A stretch of DNA of 64,000 nucleotides from Liolophura sinensis (GCF_032854445.1 NW_027017954.1:744001-808000), one strand, 5' to 3'. Shown: positions 10,590 to 22,889, counted from the stretch's first letter. Numbers and translations: made by a program. Notes: a model not told the origin generated them from the sequence alone.

Positions 10590-10731
10590 AACCGACCGAA
10601 ACTCACGACCAACTGCAGGCTGCTGACAGACCTTCCCATGTGGAGCCCGAGAGGAACTCTCAGCGAACGCCTTGGTGACAGGCTGCTGAGACACTGCGGC
10701 GCGCTGGCGTGATAACCACTTAGGCCACGGA
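10590..10731 (-). mobile_element. SINE1 head fragment, antisense, split by a SINE2
   Basis: The reverse complement shows the tRNA-like head of SINE1 (GTTAGCACGCCAGCGCGCCG type) and the ACGTGGGAAGGTCTGTCAGC body. The last bases continue after the nested SINE2 at 11112-11118. The equivalent fragment in block B is at 59560-59690, uninterrupted. Confidence 0.65.
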
Positions 10732-11096
10732 CCGGCCCGGATAGCACAGTTGGTAGAGCGTCCGCTTCGGGACAGGTAGATCCAGGATCAATCCTTGGTC
10801 GAGTCACACCTAAGACTTTAAAAGAGGAAGTTGTAACTTCCTCGCTTGGCGTTCAGCATGAAGGGGATAGTGCAACGACTGGTTGACCCGTATCAGTATA
10901 ATGGCCCCGGCGGGGCGGCTTACTTGCCTTCGGTAAGTCGTCTCAGTGATGCAGCACTAAATAAAAGAGTGGTGGAAATCCGTCCTGCAACAAGGAGGCA
11001 CATTACACGTGCATGCACCCTAATGATTCCTTCGTCGTCATATGACTGAAAAATTGTTGAGTACGACGTTAAACCCCAAGCACTCACTCACTCACT
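10732..11096 (+). mobile_element. SINE2, full-length tRNA-derived copy with 15-bp TSD
   Basis: Begins CCGGCCCGGATAGCACAGTT with an A-box-like TAGCACAGTTGGTAGAGCG and a B-box-like GGATCAATCC, as in a tRNA-derived pol III promoter. It ends in GTTAAACCCCAAG then (CACT)n. The perfect duplication CACTTAGGCCACGGA flanks it at 10717-10731 and 11097-11111. The paralogous site near 59673-59687 has a single, unoccupied copy of this target, so the insertion followed the segmental duplication. Confidence 0.9.
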
Positions 11097-11419
11097 CACT
11101 TAGGCCACGGAGGCCCCAATTGTCACAGTGAGTTCCATTTAATGTAACAATGAGCTTGTCTATGGATTCATATGCCTTAACATGTACAGTGCTACTTCCT
11201 TGTTTTTAATTCAACCTCTACGTTTTTCTAGCGCTACACTTGAATATAGTATCCCTACACAGAGCAGTACATGTAACATGTCGCTTATTTCCTTCGAAGT
11301 ATTGGTTCTACGCATAGCTACTCAAGCGAGAAATTATACAAACACATTTTAAGTCTCCAAAATTATGAGATATCCGACCAGTGCACAAAGTATAAATAAT
11401 TCGTTCGTTGTTGAATTGA

Positions 11420-14400
11420 AACATGGCTACAGTGCACGTGTTAACATTTTTACTTCCTTCTTATATCGATCATTAGAAATTATTTTCCATTTGAGCGTTA
11501 CTGCGTGTTAATTTGACGAGTTCACATTTTTCATGTTCATTCGCTATCCCCGCTACTTATAGAATCCGCAATCGCAGATTTATTTCATTCATCACTCAAA
11601 ATAACAGTTCACTCATTTAACAGCGGTAAAATATAAAGGTAAAAGAAAGCGCAGTGTAAAACACCATTGTGTTTGTAAATGCTGTACTGTATGTGTTCTT
11701 ACAATACACCATTAGTGATTAGAAGTCAGATAGAAATGGGAACGCATTTCATGTATACTTTGACTATTAGCACGCTCAAAAACCGTACTATGAATGTAGC
11801 AGTGACGGTTTCAGTGCTCTCATATGTTGGAAATCACTGGAAACTATATTCACGCCGTCTTCTTCCTCGTTGGAATATGCTGTAAGTCTATAGTATAATG
11901 GTGTTCATGTAGAACGACACAATGAATGGCGAGGTAAGTAGAAACACACCCATCACCCTTCTGCTGACACAATGATTTCTTTCAAGTCATTCTTTGCACG
12001 CCATATTTTTGGTACTTCTTATCATCGTTCCGTCTGTAAGGATAGACTACTGCTAGTACAGAAAAAACTGGTGACCCGTGGAGACCAGTGTCAGTCTGTC
12101 GCGTTAGTTCACCTCGTCTGTACCCTATATAACTAGGCACACGACTTCACACTGACCTTAAATACCTGGACGCCTAAGACTTGTCGGATGCTTAGTAGGT
12201 GTTACTGTGAAACTCCCTGGTACCAATAATGTTCTTGACCACATGTACCATCGTGTATGTGCTCATCAGTGATATCTCATCCGGTATGTACCCATTCTCT
12301 TGTTTCGTTGTTTCTGTTAGTATGCTACAGCAAATAATGGAATGTACATATGTCTATCTGATGGATATACTTAATGCGCATCAAATCACACACACGTTGT
12401 CTCCATACTGAAGAAAACGTTACTTCAGCCTGTTGTATGGTTACAAATTGGTTTACAACACCAACATTTCAGTGAAAGGGACATGCGCAGTTGTTAAGCC
12501 ATTCCACAAAAGAATTTGATTTATTTATTTAATTGGTGTTTTACGCCGTCGTCAAGAATATTTCAATGAAAAAACGGATAAGTAGATAGCGCTTCTTTTT
12601 CCATTTTTCTTGAATATAGGTAGAAAGATAACAAGAGTATGATTATGTGGTAGTACGTGATAGCTATGTCGGGATCCGGGATGGTTCCATCAATGGTAAG
12701 CTGCCATGTATGTGTTTGCGAGTGCTGATTGGAAGCAAGAAAATATATGAGCTGGACTACGAAATACCTATAACATAGTGTGAGATATACTCCGAGTTCA
12801 GATGCTGATTTTTGGAATGAGAAAACAATATTTTGGTGACTTCTCTTACGGCAAACCATCTCGCACTCGGAGATGAACCCTAAGATTTTCTTTAAATATT
12901 AGAATGTTTAAAAAAGCCATGTTTCGTAATCTCTTTGCGTTTTTGTATATAAACATTTTCAGTTAGTTTTAGATCATTATTATAGTTCAGGTAGAAAGTA
13001 TTACTTACATTAGATATTAGATATTATCGACAGGTTAATACACGTGTCATCCTTGGCGATGATGTAGCCGGCCGCCACTACCCCTCCGCTCCCCCACCAC
13101 CACATATGTTACTTTAGCCCTTCTCTTGCCCTAACTATGGAACCTCATACCCTATCAACATTTAGGTAAGAGAAACGAAACATAAAAATAATGTTTTTAT
13201 ATGATCTTAACGCGGGGAATTCCTGGTTTAAAACCCAATAGATTGTCTTTACCATGTGCCAAGTAATTATTTATAAGGTATATATGTTTTGACTGGAATT
13301 GTTTAGAATCTGTGATTCGAAAGAGACATCCACATACCAGCCGTGAACCTAGGGACTGTTTAATCAGGTTTTGTATTGAACTGGACAAAGAATACAAAGA
13401 TTTACTCAAAACAAATGGCGAATACTTAAATGCAGCAAATGTTGATGGTAGGCATAATACGATGACTATGGGTTTAGTATCTAACACCAGATGACATTCA
13501 TTAATACAACTTGACTAGTCTTCTGTGCATTGAGAAGGCATCAGAAAACACAACATATTTTGTAGTAATATAACTTCGGGGATATTGGGAACGAAAACCC
13601 ATGTATAGTGGTGTGAGGATGCTCACTCTCATAAAAGGAGGTAAACTAGGCTGATTACATTGAACATTATGTCATCCGCGACGTATAACCCAGTGCTATG
13701 CAGAGTGGATATTTACAACATTAAGTTCACAGTGTGGCATTTTATGGACAGGCTGCAGGTGAAGCTTTTTACTTCTCGCCTTCCAAATGTCCTACCCAGT
13801 GTGTGGGTTTGACAGAGTGTACAGGTTACGCCCTATTTCTCTTCGGAGGTAACCTTATTTTGCCCTAGATAAAAGATCAGGCATTCCGTATGAGCTGTGG
13901 TAATATTATCTAGTTCTTTGTAAAGACTATGTAGTTCCCCCAATGTAGGAATGAAAAGAGTTAGGCGATTGACTGGATGATTGAAAAATCTCTAACCTCA
14001 TTATTTCCTCATTTTACAAATGTACACCGATATATAAACTAGTTATAATGTACAGAAGACGAAGTATAATTATACTAAAGCATTCCAAAAACCTTCTGTA
14101 ATATTGTGACTTTTTCCCCGCGTGATATATCAACCATCACTATGGCAGTAGATACAATTCTGGAGTTTTGGCCGATGGTATATTACACTGTGATCTAAAT
14201 ATGAAGCAATATACGACTTCACTGTCAATCATACACAATCTTTAACTGGTATGTCTACAATTTGGGTTTATGTACGGAGAACAGATTTCTTCTTTCTTTA
14301 TTAACAAGAGCTTCGCTTTACTGATGCTCTGAATTTATTTGCAAAATCCGCTTTCCTCATGCCGATTTCTTATTACGGTTCTAAGAATGTATTTTCAGAT

Positions 14401-14760
14401 TAAGAAACTTGAATTATGCGTCGTTGTTGAGTTTCTTAACCTAAGTAACAATGAATTTTAGAAGACATTCAGAATAGCACTAAAACAGAAAGACATGTAA
14501 GACTTGTCGACTGGGAAAAATATATTTATCGCTGACGTTGCGGTGTTGAGCTTGATACTTCCTTAATCCTCCTTGATCCTGAAAGCCGGTATAGAATTGG
14601 TAGATTTTGCATAACAAATTGGATCTTGGTGTAAATTGTTGCTACAAGGCCTTAACTTCAAGACTGCCCGACCTCTAACCGACGGCCTTAGATCGATCAG
14701 CGTAAAATACCAAAATTTATGTATAAACATAAATATGAGAGCTAATAAAAGAATTATCGT
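11420..14760. repeat. Tandem unit U, copy A1
   Basis: A noncoding unit repeated next door at about 14761-19560 and again at about 59960-63720. Shared landmarks include GATATCTCATCCGGTATGT (12270/15615), GGCGATGATGTAG with a CCCCTCCGCTCCC run (13055/16655), GAACTGGACAAAGAATACAAAG (13378/17816) and the stretch at 13495/17943. Open frames inside differ between copies or break, so none is called a gene. Related flank sequence also occurs at 25080-25210, just before the first EGF exon. Confidence 0.8.
12514..12575 (-). mobile_element. SINE1 tail fragment, antisense
   Basis: ATTTATTTAATTGGTGTTTT followed by ACGCCGTCGTCAAGAATATT is the reverse complement of the SINE1 tail. Equivalent fragments sit at the same place in the other U units (about 15895-15985 and 61290-61385), so the insertion predates their duplication. 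Confidence 0.65.
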
Positions 14761-15970
14761 GTGTTCGAGACAATGTGAATCATCGCCAAGCTCTTTAGTA
14801 ACACCGTACTTTAAGTCTTGTTATGAGCCAAGGTGTGGTTATGTCTGTCACTGTGACTCACACGGGGCCCGTGGCACACGACAGTGTTCTTATATATAGA
14901 GCATTAGAATTATTTTCCATTTGGGTGTTACAGTGTGTTGATGTGAAGAGATTACACTTTTCAAGTTCGTTCCCTATCTCCGCTGCATATAGTACCCTTA
15001 ACCACAGATTTATTTCATTCATCACTAAAAAACACTTCACTTATACAAGAGCGCTAAATTTTAGAAGAAAGCGCAGAGTAAAACACCGGAAAGTAACTAA
15101 CGTACATTGTGTTTGTGAATACTGTACTGTATGTGTTTTTTGTAATAGGATCATATCTATTCATAGATATGTGATCAGAAGTCAGATAAAAATGGGAACG
15201 TATTTCATGGATACTCCATTACCTAGCCCAGAAGCCGAGTCATGGTTGTAGAACTCTTATATAGTATAATGGTGTTCATGTAGAAGGACACGGTGAAAGG
15301 CGAGGTAAGTAGAAACACCCAACACCTTTCAACTGATACAATGATTTATTTCAAGTCTTTCTTTGCACGCCATATTTGTGGCATTTGAGATAGGCTACTG
15401 CTAGTACAGAAAACTTGGTGACCCGGGGAGATCAGTGTCAAGCTGTTGCGTTACCATAGCTCGTCTTAACCGTATACAACTAGGCATACGACACAGAGCC
15501 TGAATGCGTGTAAGCTTAAGACTTGTCAGTTGTTGAGTAAGTGTTACTTATAAACTTTTCTGGTAGCAATGATCTTAATCACCCCACCTGTACAGTCCTG
15601 TATCTCCTCATCAGTGATATCTCATCCGGTATGTGCCCATTCTCTTGTTTCATTGTTTCCGTTAGTTTACTGGAGCAAATAAGGGAATGTACGTATATCT
15701 GTCTCAACCTACACTGATGGATATTCTTAATGCGCATTAAATCACACACACGTTGTATCCATACTAAAGAAAATGTTACTTCAGCCTGTCGTATGATTAC
15801 CAATTAGTTTATAACATTAATACTTTACCAGTACAGCGGAACTTACCCATCAGCAAAAGGGACGTGCACAATTTTTAAGCCATTCCACCGAAGAAATGTG
15901 TTTGATTGGTGTTTTACGCCGTACTGAAGAATATTTCACATATACAAAGACGGCCAGCATTACGGTGGCA

Positions 15971-16005
15971 GGGGGAGCTGGGGTGGGGGGTTTTTGGGGT
16001 TGGGG
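15971..16005 (+). other. G-rich tract with strong G-quadruplex potential
   Basis: Five runs of four or more G (15971-15975, 15980-15983, 15985-15990, 15996-15999, 16002-16005) lie within 35 bases, fitting an intramolecular G-quadruplex. It lies inside an antisense SINE1 fragment where other copies have only short G runs, so it is a local expansion. Confidence 0.6.
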
Positions 16006-17040
16006 AGGAGGAGGTTGCGGTTGGAGTAAAAAATTACTTCGAGAATTCCAGTGCCAGTCTGACTTAAAATGACTTCGTTATCAGGAAGTAGTTTCGATTC
16101 ACTCCATTTTAACTACAAATATATCGCCGTCCGACATACCATAGACAACTGACACGATTGATAGCGTTTTGTTTTTCATTTTTCTTGAATATACCTGAAA
16201 GATAACACGAGTATAATTATGTGGTAGCACGTAATAACTATGTCATCTGGGATGGTTCCATCAATGGCAAGCTGCCGTGTATCAGTATGGGACTGCTGAC
16301 TGAAAGCATGACGATATATTCAGAGATTTGATGCTGATCTTTGGAATGAGAAAACAATATTTTGGTTATTTCTTTGACGGCAAACCATCCCACACATGGA
16401 GATAAAACCTAAATTTTTCTTTAAATTTAGAATGTTAAAGAAAGCCTTGTTGCGTATTCTCTTTGCGTCTCCGTAAAGAAACATTCTTAGTTTGTTTTGG
16501 TTCGTTATTATCCTTCAGTAACAATATTTGAACATTATTGACGTCAATAACAGCGATACTTTGTGCTAGGGGATCCTCTCATCGATGTTAGGCTGTCATT
16601 AGTTATATTAGGTATTAGATATTATTGACAGGTTAATTCACGTGTCATCCTTGGCGATGATGTAGTCGGCCGCCACTACCCCTCCGCTCCCCCACCACCA
16701 CATATGTTACTTTGGCCCTTCTCTTGCCCAAACTGTGGAACCTCACACCCTATCAACATTTAGGTAAGAGAAACCAAACATAAAAATAAAATATTTTTAT
16801 GATCTTAACCCGGGTACTTCCTGGTTTACTATAGGTTGTGCCAAAAGTAGTTATTTATCAGGTATATACGTTCTGACTGGAGTTATGTAGAATCTATTAT
16901 TCGAAAAAGGCATTCGTATGCCAGCCGTCAACCAATAGGGACCTTCCAGGTCAATACTCGCAAGGCCGGTTTCCCAAAACGACGTATAACACAAACCACC
17001 ACAGAACTAAGTACTTTCCCCCTCAGGGCCAGGCGGAACC

Positions 17041-17205
17041 AAACACAATCATGAAACAGAGCGCCAGAAATCCCGGACGCTCTGTCCGTATTTACTTACA
17101 AGAGAATTGCACTCACTGCTAAGAAACCTGGAGCGAAGGCGTTTAATGGAACAACCTTGACACACTAGTTTTTGCAGTATTATCTTGTAACGTTGATTGA
17201 GGGCA
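17041..17205 (-). pseudogene. Penelope-like relic fragment
   Basis: A third, short copy of the 3' part seen at 9940-10090 and 58840-58990, recognised by shared words such as TTACTTACAAGAGAATT and TTGCAGTA followed by CGTTGATTGA. It is too short and broken to encode anything. Confidence 0.45.
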
Positions 17206-17289
17206 AATAGAGGGCATTATTTTAAAAAAGGATAACCAAAAAGAACACAATACAAAAGAAGTAAACTACATTGGCGACAAGACAGGTGA

Positions 17290-17425
17290 CACTGCCTTAG
17301 TGTGCTTTTGGGTTCTCTACGCCCGAGGTGAATAGCTGGCCAGCGTGGTGCAGTCACCCAAGAGCCTCTCACTAATGCAGCCCTTTTTTCCGACCATACG
17401 TGGGAAGGTCTCTCAGCAAACTGTA
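17290..17425 (+). mobile_element. Degenerate SINE1 fragment
   Basis: Words CAAGAGCCTCTCACTAATGC, CCGACCATACGTGGGAAGGT and TCTCAGCAA match the SINE1 body in order. Both head and tail are eroded. Confidence 0.5.
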
Positions 17426-19632
17426 AAACACTGATCAAGTAAATAAATGAAATAAATCAGTGTGATCTCCACGTATGCACTTGTCCGGGATATACGTTAT
17501 CTAGGCAAAGATCCGATTGACTGTGTGAAGGGGAGTCTTCTCAATTTGAGTGCTAAGTTTACACAGCGCTACTTTAACTGTTGTTGACGTTCCCGCAGAA
17601 CAATTTCTCTCTCCATGCTGTGAATTGTTTGCTATTAGAAGACACACTAGGGAAACCGCAACATATTTGAGTTGTTAACAGCATAAGTATTTCATAAAGT
17701 ATAACGTGAAATTATTATAACTGACGGCTTTGTGGTGTTGCAGAAAATGCCATTTCGACAAATTGGATAGACAATAGATATTTCACCGAGAGCAGTTTAA
17801 TCAGGTTTTACGTTGAACTGGACAAAGAATACAAAGTTTTACTCCAAACAAATGGCGAATATTTAAATGTAGCAAATGTTAATGGTAGGCATAAAACAAT
17901 GACACTGGGTATAGTATCTATTCGTCAAAACACCAGATGACATTCATTAATACAACTTGACTAGTCTTCTGTGCATTGAGAGGGCATCAGAAAACACAAC
18001 ATAATTTGTAGTAAGATAACTTCGGGGATATTGGGAACAAAAACCTATTCATAGAGGTGTCAGGATGGCCACTCTCACATAGAAGGATGGGAAGCTAGGC
18101 TGATTACATTGAGTATTATATCATCAGCGATGTATAACCCATGCTATGCTATTTACAGCATTCAGTTCAAATTGTACCACTTTATGGACAGACTGCTGGT
18201 GAATCTATTTACCTGTTCTTATCCAAATATCCTACCCAGTGTGTGGGTTTGACATGTTATGCTCTGTTTCTCTTCGGAGGGAATCTTAGCTTGCCCAAGA
18301 TAAAAGGTCGGGCGTTCACTATAAGCTGTGGTAATATCATCTGGTTCTTTGCAAAAACCAAGTAATTCCACCATTGTTGGAGTCAAAAGAGTTAGGCTTG
18401 ACTGGACGATTGAAGGGCCTCTAGTCTGTTCGAGTTATTATCTCATTTGAGAAATGTACACCAATATATAAACAAGTTATAATGTACACTGATGGGGAAG
18501 TATAAATGTCTACTACAGTTGTTCTATAATATTGTGTCTTTTCACAGCGTGACATATCACTATCAAACACATACAGTCTTTAACTGGTATGTTTACAGAG
18601 TGGGTTTACGTACGAAAGAAATACACAGATCCACTTTATACATGTGGTTATTGTAACATAATCCATTGAAGATAAGGTCTGCTAACGAACTACTATCCAT
18701 TTGTCGCACACACTGTCATAAACCTTTAGAGAGGCTCACCTAAGCGCGGATCACATCTAAACCTTGCGTGATATGGCTTAAACGTGGTCAACGAACGTCT
18801 CTACTATTTAGTACTACAAATTCCCGTTCCTTAAGCTGTTAACTTCAGAATTGTCCAAAGTTGGCCTTATCGGTCAACAAAACTCTCAAAAAGACTTGTA
18901 GTCGCTGCTCTGGTTTTACTCTCTATGCTGTACGTCTACATTGTACGTTTTCTTTTTATTACATTGTATTCCTGCATAAACCAGAATTCTGCTGATGGAC
19001 TAAGCATCCCCGAGGACTGGCCCCTTTGCACGGTTTTAATGTGATTGTATGTTAAATGTGATGACAACACAATAGTTTGAGTAATTCTAGACCACTGACG
19101 TCTAATAAATGGCAATTAATATCACTGCGGAATCCACTTTGTCCATTGCGATTTCTTACTATGGTTCTGTGAATGTTATTATTTTATTAAGAAACTTCAG
19201 TCGACTTTCAGAAACAACCTTAATAACAATGAAGGTTATAAGACGTCCAGGTTAGCACTAAAACAGAAAAAAATGTAAAACTGGTCGACTGGAAAAATTG
19301 TATATTTATCACGGATGTTGCGGCTGGCGCTTGATACTTCCTTGATCCTCCTTGATAGGTATGCAGTTGGTATATTGCGCATAAGAGAGGTTGTGTCGTG
19401 GAAATTGTTGTTATTATTGGTGTAAGACCCTAACTTCAAGACTGATTGTCGGACAAACCACTGATCACTTACCATACATCAGCGTAAAACAGCAGTTCTG
19501 ATTGAAATATGTAAAGAAAAGCAGATATACAAACGGTAAATTGAGCTGGTAACATCCAAAGGAGTGTCAGTCATCATTTTCTTGATTTCCCATGTGAAGT
19601 TGTCGAGATTTTAAACAGTAACATTTTGAACG

Positions 19633-21040
19633 TAACCGTTATCAAAGCCCGCAATAATCGTTACCCCAACCCACAGTAATAGTTACCAAACCCACAATAA
19701 TCGCCATCACAACCCACGGCAATCGTTACTCCAAGTCGCATTAATCGTTACCCCAACCCAAAGTAACAGTTACCCAACCCGTAATAATCGTTATCACAAC
19801 CTGTAATAATCGTTATCACAACCCACAGTAATAATTACCTAACTCGCAATAGTCGTTATCACATCCCGCAATAATCGTCACCCCAACTCGCAATAATCCT
19901 TACCCCAACCCACGTTAATACTTACCCAACCAACATTAATAGTTACCCAACCCACAGTAATAGTTACACAGCCCACAGTAATAGTTACCCCAACACACAG
20001 TAGTAGTTATCACAATCTGCAATAATCGTTACCCCAACCCACAGTAATAGTTACCCAACCCGTATTAATCGTTATCACAACCCGTAATAATCGTTATCAC
20101 AACCCACAGTAATAATTACCCAACCCGTAGTAGTGGTTATCACAGCCCGCAATAGTCGTCACCCCAACTCGCAATAATCCTTACCCCAACCCTCGTTAAT
20201 ACTTACCCAACCAACAGTAATAGTTACCCAACCCACAGTAATAGTTACACAGCCCACAGTAATAGTTACCCCAACACACAGTAGTAGTTATCACAATCTG
20301 CAATAATCGTTACCCCAACCCACAGTAATAGTTACCCAACCCGTATTAATCGTTATCACAACCCGTAATAATCGTTATCACAACCCACAGTAATAATTAC
20401 CCAACCCGTAGTAGTGGTTATCACAGCCCGCAATAGTCGTCACCCCAACTCGCAATAATCCTTACCCCAACCCTCGTTAATACTTACCCAACCAACAGTA
20501 ATAGTTACCCTTCCCACAGTAATAGTTACACAACAAACAGTAATATTTACCAGTAATCGTTATTACGACATATAGTAATAGTTACCCCAACTCCCAATAA
20601 TCGTTATCACAATCTGCAATAATCGTTACCCCAACCCACAGTAATAGTTACCCAACCAGCAGTAATCGTTATCACAACCCGTAGGAATACTTACCCAACT
20701 CACAGTAATCGTTATTACAACCCGCAATAATCGTTACCCCAACCCACAGTAATAGTTACCCAACCAGCAGTAATCGTTATCACAACCCGTAGGAATACTT
20801 ACCCAACTCACAGTAATCGTTATTACAACCCGCAATAATCGTTACCCCAACCCACGGTAATCGTCACCCATCAGGCGGTAATCGTTACCCCAACCCACAG
20901 TAATAATTTCCCCAACTCGCAGTAATTATTATCACCGCCCCCAACAGTCGCTACCCCAACCCACAGTAATAGTCACCCAACCCACAGCAATAGTTACCCA
21001 AACCCACAGTAATTCTTACCCAACTCACAGTAATATTTAC
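19633..21040. repeat. Minisatellite with 21-22 bp monomer and 281-bp higher-order unit
   Basis: Built of 21-22 base monomers of the form CAACCCACAGTAATAGTTAC with an extra C or CA. Thirteen monomers form a 281-base higher-order repeat. The word CCCCAACTCG recurs at 19881, 20162 and 20443, exactly 281 apart. A second, 108-base period occurs later (CCCAACCAGC at 20651 and 20759). No unit carries unique spacers, so it is not CRISPR-like. Strand asymmetry is strong (A, C and T rich, few G). Confidence 0.95.
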
Positions 21041-21383
21041 CGGCCCGGATAGCACAGTTGGTAAAGCGTCAGCTTCGGGACAGGTAGATCCAGGATCAAT
21101 CCTTCATCCAGTCACACCTAAGAGTTTAAAAGAGGAAATTGTAACTTCCTCACTTGGCGTTCAGCATAAAGGGGATAGTGCAACGACTGATTAACCGGTA
21201 TCAGTATAATGGCTCGGGCTGGGCAGCTTACCCGTCTCAGTGAAGCAGCTCTAAATAAAAGAGCGGTGGAAATCCGTCCTGCAACAAGGAGGCACATTAC
21301 ACGTACATGCAGCCTAAGGATTCCTTCGTCGTCATATGACTGAAAAATTGTTGAGTACGACGTTAAGCCCCCAAGCACTCACC
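21041..21383 (+). mobile_element. SINE2 inserted in the minisatellite
   Basis: Near full-length copy beginning CGGCCCGGATAGCACAGTTG and ending with the GTTAAG(C)CCCCAAGCACTC tail. It is flanked by the 15-base duplication CACAGTAATATTTAC (21026-21040 and 21384-21398), which is one minisatellite monomer core. It therefore landed inside an existing array. Confidence 0.88.
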
Positions 21384-21556
21384 CACAGTAATATTTACTC
21401 CAACCCACAGTAATAGTTATCCACAGTAATCGTTGTCACAGCAATGGTTAACAGTTATAGTTACAACCTACAGTAATAGTTACCCCAACTATTAATAATC
21501 GTTATCACATCCCGCAATAATAGTTATCCCAACCAACAGTAATCGCTACCGCAACT
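21384..21556. repeat. Minisatellite remainder after the SINE
   Basis: The same 21-22 base monomers continue with more irregular spacing and fade out at about 21556. From 21557 to 21880 nothing is recognised. Confidence 0.85.
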
Positions 21557-21879
21557 CAAAAGAACTCAAACTGTGTCCTAATTGCACACGTATGTATAGG
21601 CCTATAGTGCTGACGAATACGTTTTTGTAAAATTTGATGTGATTGTTACCAAAACTTCTTGATTACCATTTAAAATCAAACGGCGCTAAACAGCAAATTA
21701 AAACAGGTTCTATATAGGGGGTCCAGGTTTATTCCCGTCTCGCCTAATTTTGAACTGGCCTAACTGGGGGATGGGACCTTCTTCGCACCACCGCGCGTTA
21801 CTCAACAGATCTACACCTTGCATGCTTTTGTGGAGGGCTGAACGATGTTTGAATTGATACTATGGCAGAAGCAAACGTC

Positions 21880-22260
21880 ACTGAAGCAGCATTAAACCTG
21901 GCCGATTGCGTCACTCAAACTTGATTTGAAGGCCACTTTCTCCCCACTGTCAGGAAACAACACAGAAACGATGGACCTTGCACAACATATCATTTGGAGG
22001 GATGGCACAGAAAACTGAACGGTGGTGATGAAGGCCCATCCAAACGTCTTTGAGACTACACTGACTCTGAGAAAAGAACAGGCTTTAAACGAGATAAGGA
22101 TACTACAGCTCGAGAGTGGCGCCCTTATCTCCTTGATAAAGAGAAAACATCGAAATATTGATGATCCTCCTTGACCAGAGCTCTGACCAGTGATCTGAAA
22201 ACGCCCATCCAGTTTGCAGATGCAGAGTCATACTTGAATAAAGCCTTATAATTCGTCACT
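21880..22260 (+). pseudogene. MULE-type transposase C-terminal relic
   Basis: Spread over two frames are Y-H-L-E-G-W-H-R-K-L-N, then A-H-P-N-V-F-E, L-R-K-E-Q-A-L-N-E, L-Q-L-E-S-G-A and K-H-R-N-I-D-D. The order N/H..EGWH..-N...HPN+...L++EQA is typical of the C-terminal part of Mutator-like (MULE) transposases found in animal genomes. Frame breaks and stops make it inactive, and no terminal inverted repeats were seen. The family call rests on motif memory. Confidence 0.6.
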
Positions 22261-22889
22261 GTATACGTATATAAGAATAATTTATCAAAAACTTGTTCTG
22301 TGTCTTTATGATGTATGTGACTTGTAAATAAACGTGTAAATAATAGACATACCTTTCATAATGGTGTTCTGCTATTTGTGTTCTGCTAATTGTGTTCTGC
22401 TAAATAGCACATGTGTGTCATATGTGTAACCCTTATGTTTATTTGACTGATACCTGGTATTCGCCAAATCGATTTTAGGTAGGCGAATTACAAAGTAGGC
22501 AAAACTATTAAAGGGTCAACAATGTGTATCGCTTATGATCCGCTCTATCAACAACGGATTCCATTTGTGCTGCTGGAGGGTGAATCCCAAGGTGGGGTGT
22601 CCTGGGTCTGTCTCGCTGCTATCTGCCATTTTTGTTAGGACCGGTTGACATTTTGTCTCATTTTTAACGCACCAGGGAACTAAAGGTATTCAAAATCATC
22701 CAAAAACCCTCTCGTATTACATAAGGGCAGACGCATCATTCTCGCCATTAGCTGTGTGATGCCTTAAATATTGTAACAAAGTTAAATGACACACATTTAA
22801 CATGGTCTTAAATGAGATCCTGTGGTCTAATTTTAAGTCAGTGCGGAACTTACTAAACATGTTGGATTGATTTGATTTTTTATTTATTT

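Larger units (their letters stand above)
5932..11430. repeat. Segmental duplication, block A (mate near 52075-59970)
   Basis: From the tail exon onward this block is collinear with 52075-59970. Shared landmarks include: the tail exon; a three-copy repeat (6480/52660); a stretch near 7200/54290; a TTCGTCATCTGTT junction (7545/54610); a dispersed repeat (8190/55400); SINE fragments (9290/57362); and Penelope-like relics (10040/58870). No host gene is recognised. Differences are mostly later insertions: a SINE at 10732 in A only; a SINE at 54622, a LINE at 57601 and about 890 bases at 53380 in B only. Confidence 0.85.
14761..19560. repeat. Tandem unit U, copy A2
   Basis: Second tandem copy of the unit. 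The offset from copy A1 grows from about 3.4 kb at its start to about 4.8 kb at its end, because it carries extra material. The extra part includes about 17000-17770, with a Penelope-like relic and a SINE1-like fragment that copy A1 lacks. No host gene is recognised. The frame at 18141-18365 is not kept open in the other copies (13690-13920, 62840-63110) and is rejected. Confidence 0.75.

Noticed and set aside
10732-10810. tRNA-like A and B boxes (also at 21041, 45763 and 54622)
   Set aside because: They are heads of SINEs with bodies, tails and target duplications; none was seen to form a complete tRNA gene with acceptor stem.
18141-18365. 74-codon open frame in tandem unit U
   Set aside because: Paralogous stretches near 13690 and 62840 have stops and indels, so it is not maintained as a gene.
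19633-21556. Regular direct repeats that could be mistaken for a CRISPR array
   Set aside because: Monomers are contiguous and diverged with no unique spacers, no cas genes are present, and the DNA is clearly eukaryotic.
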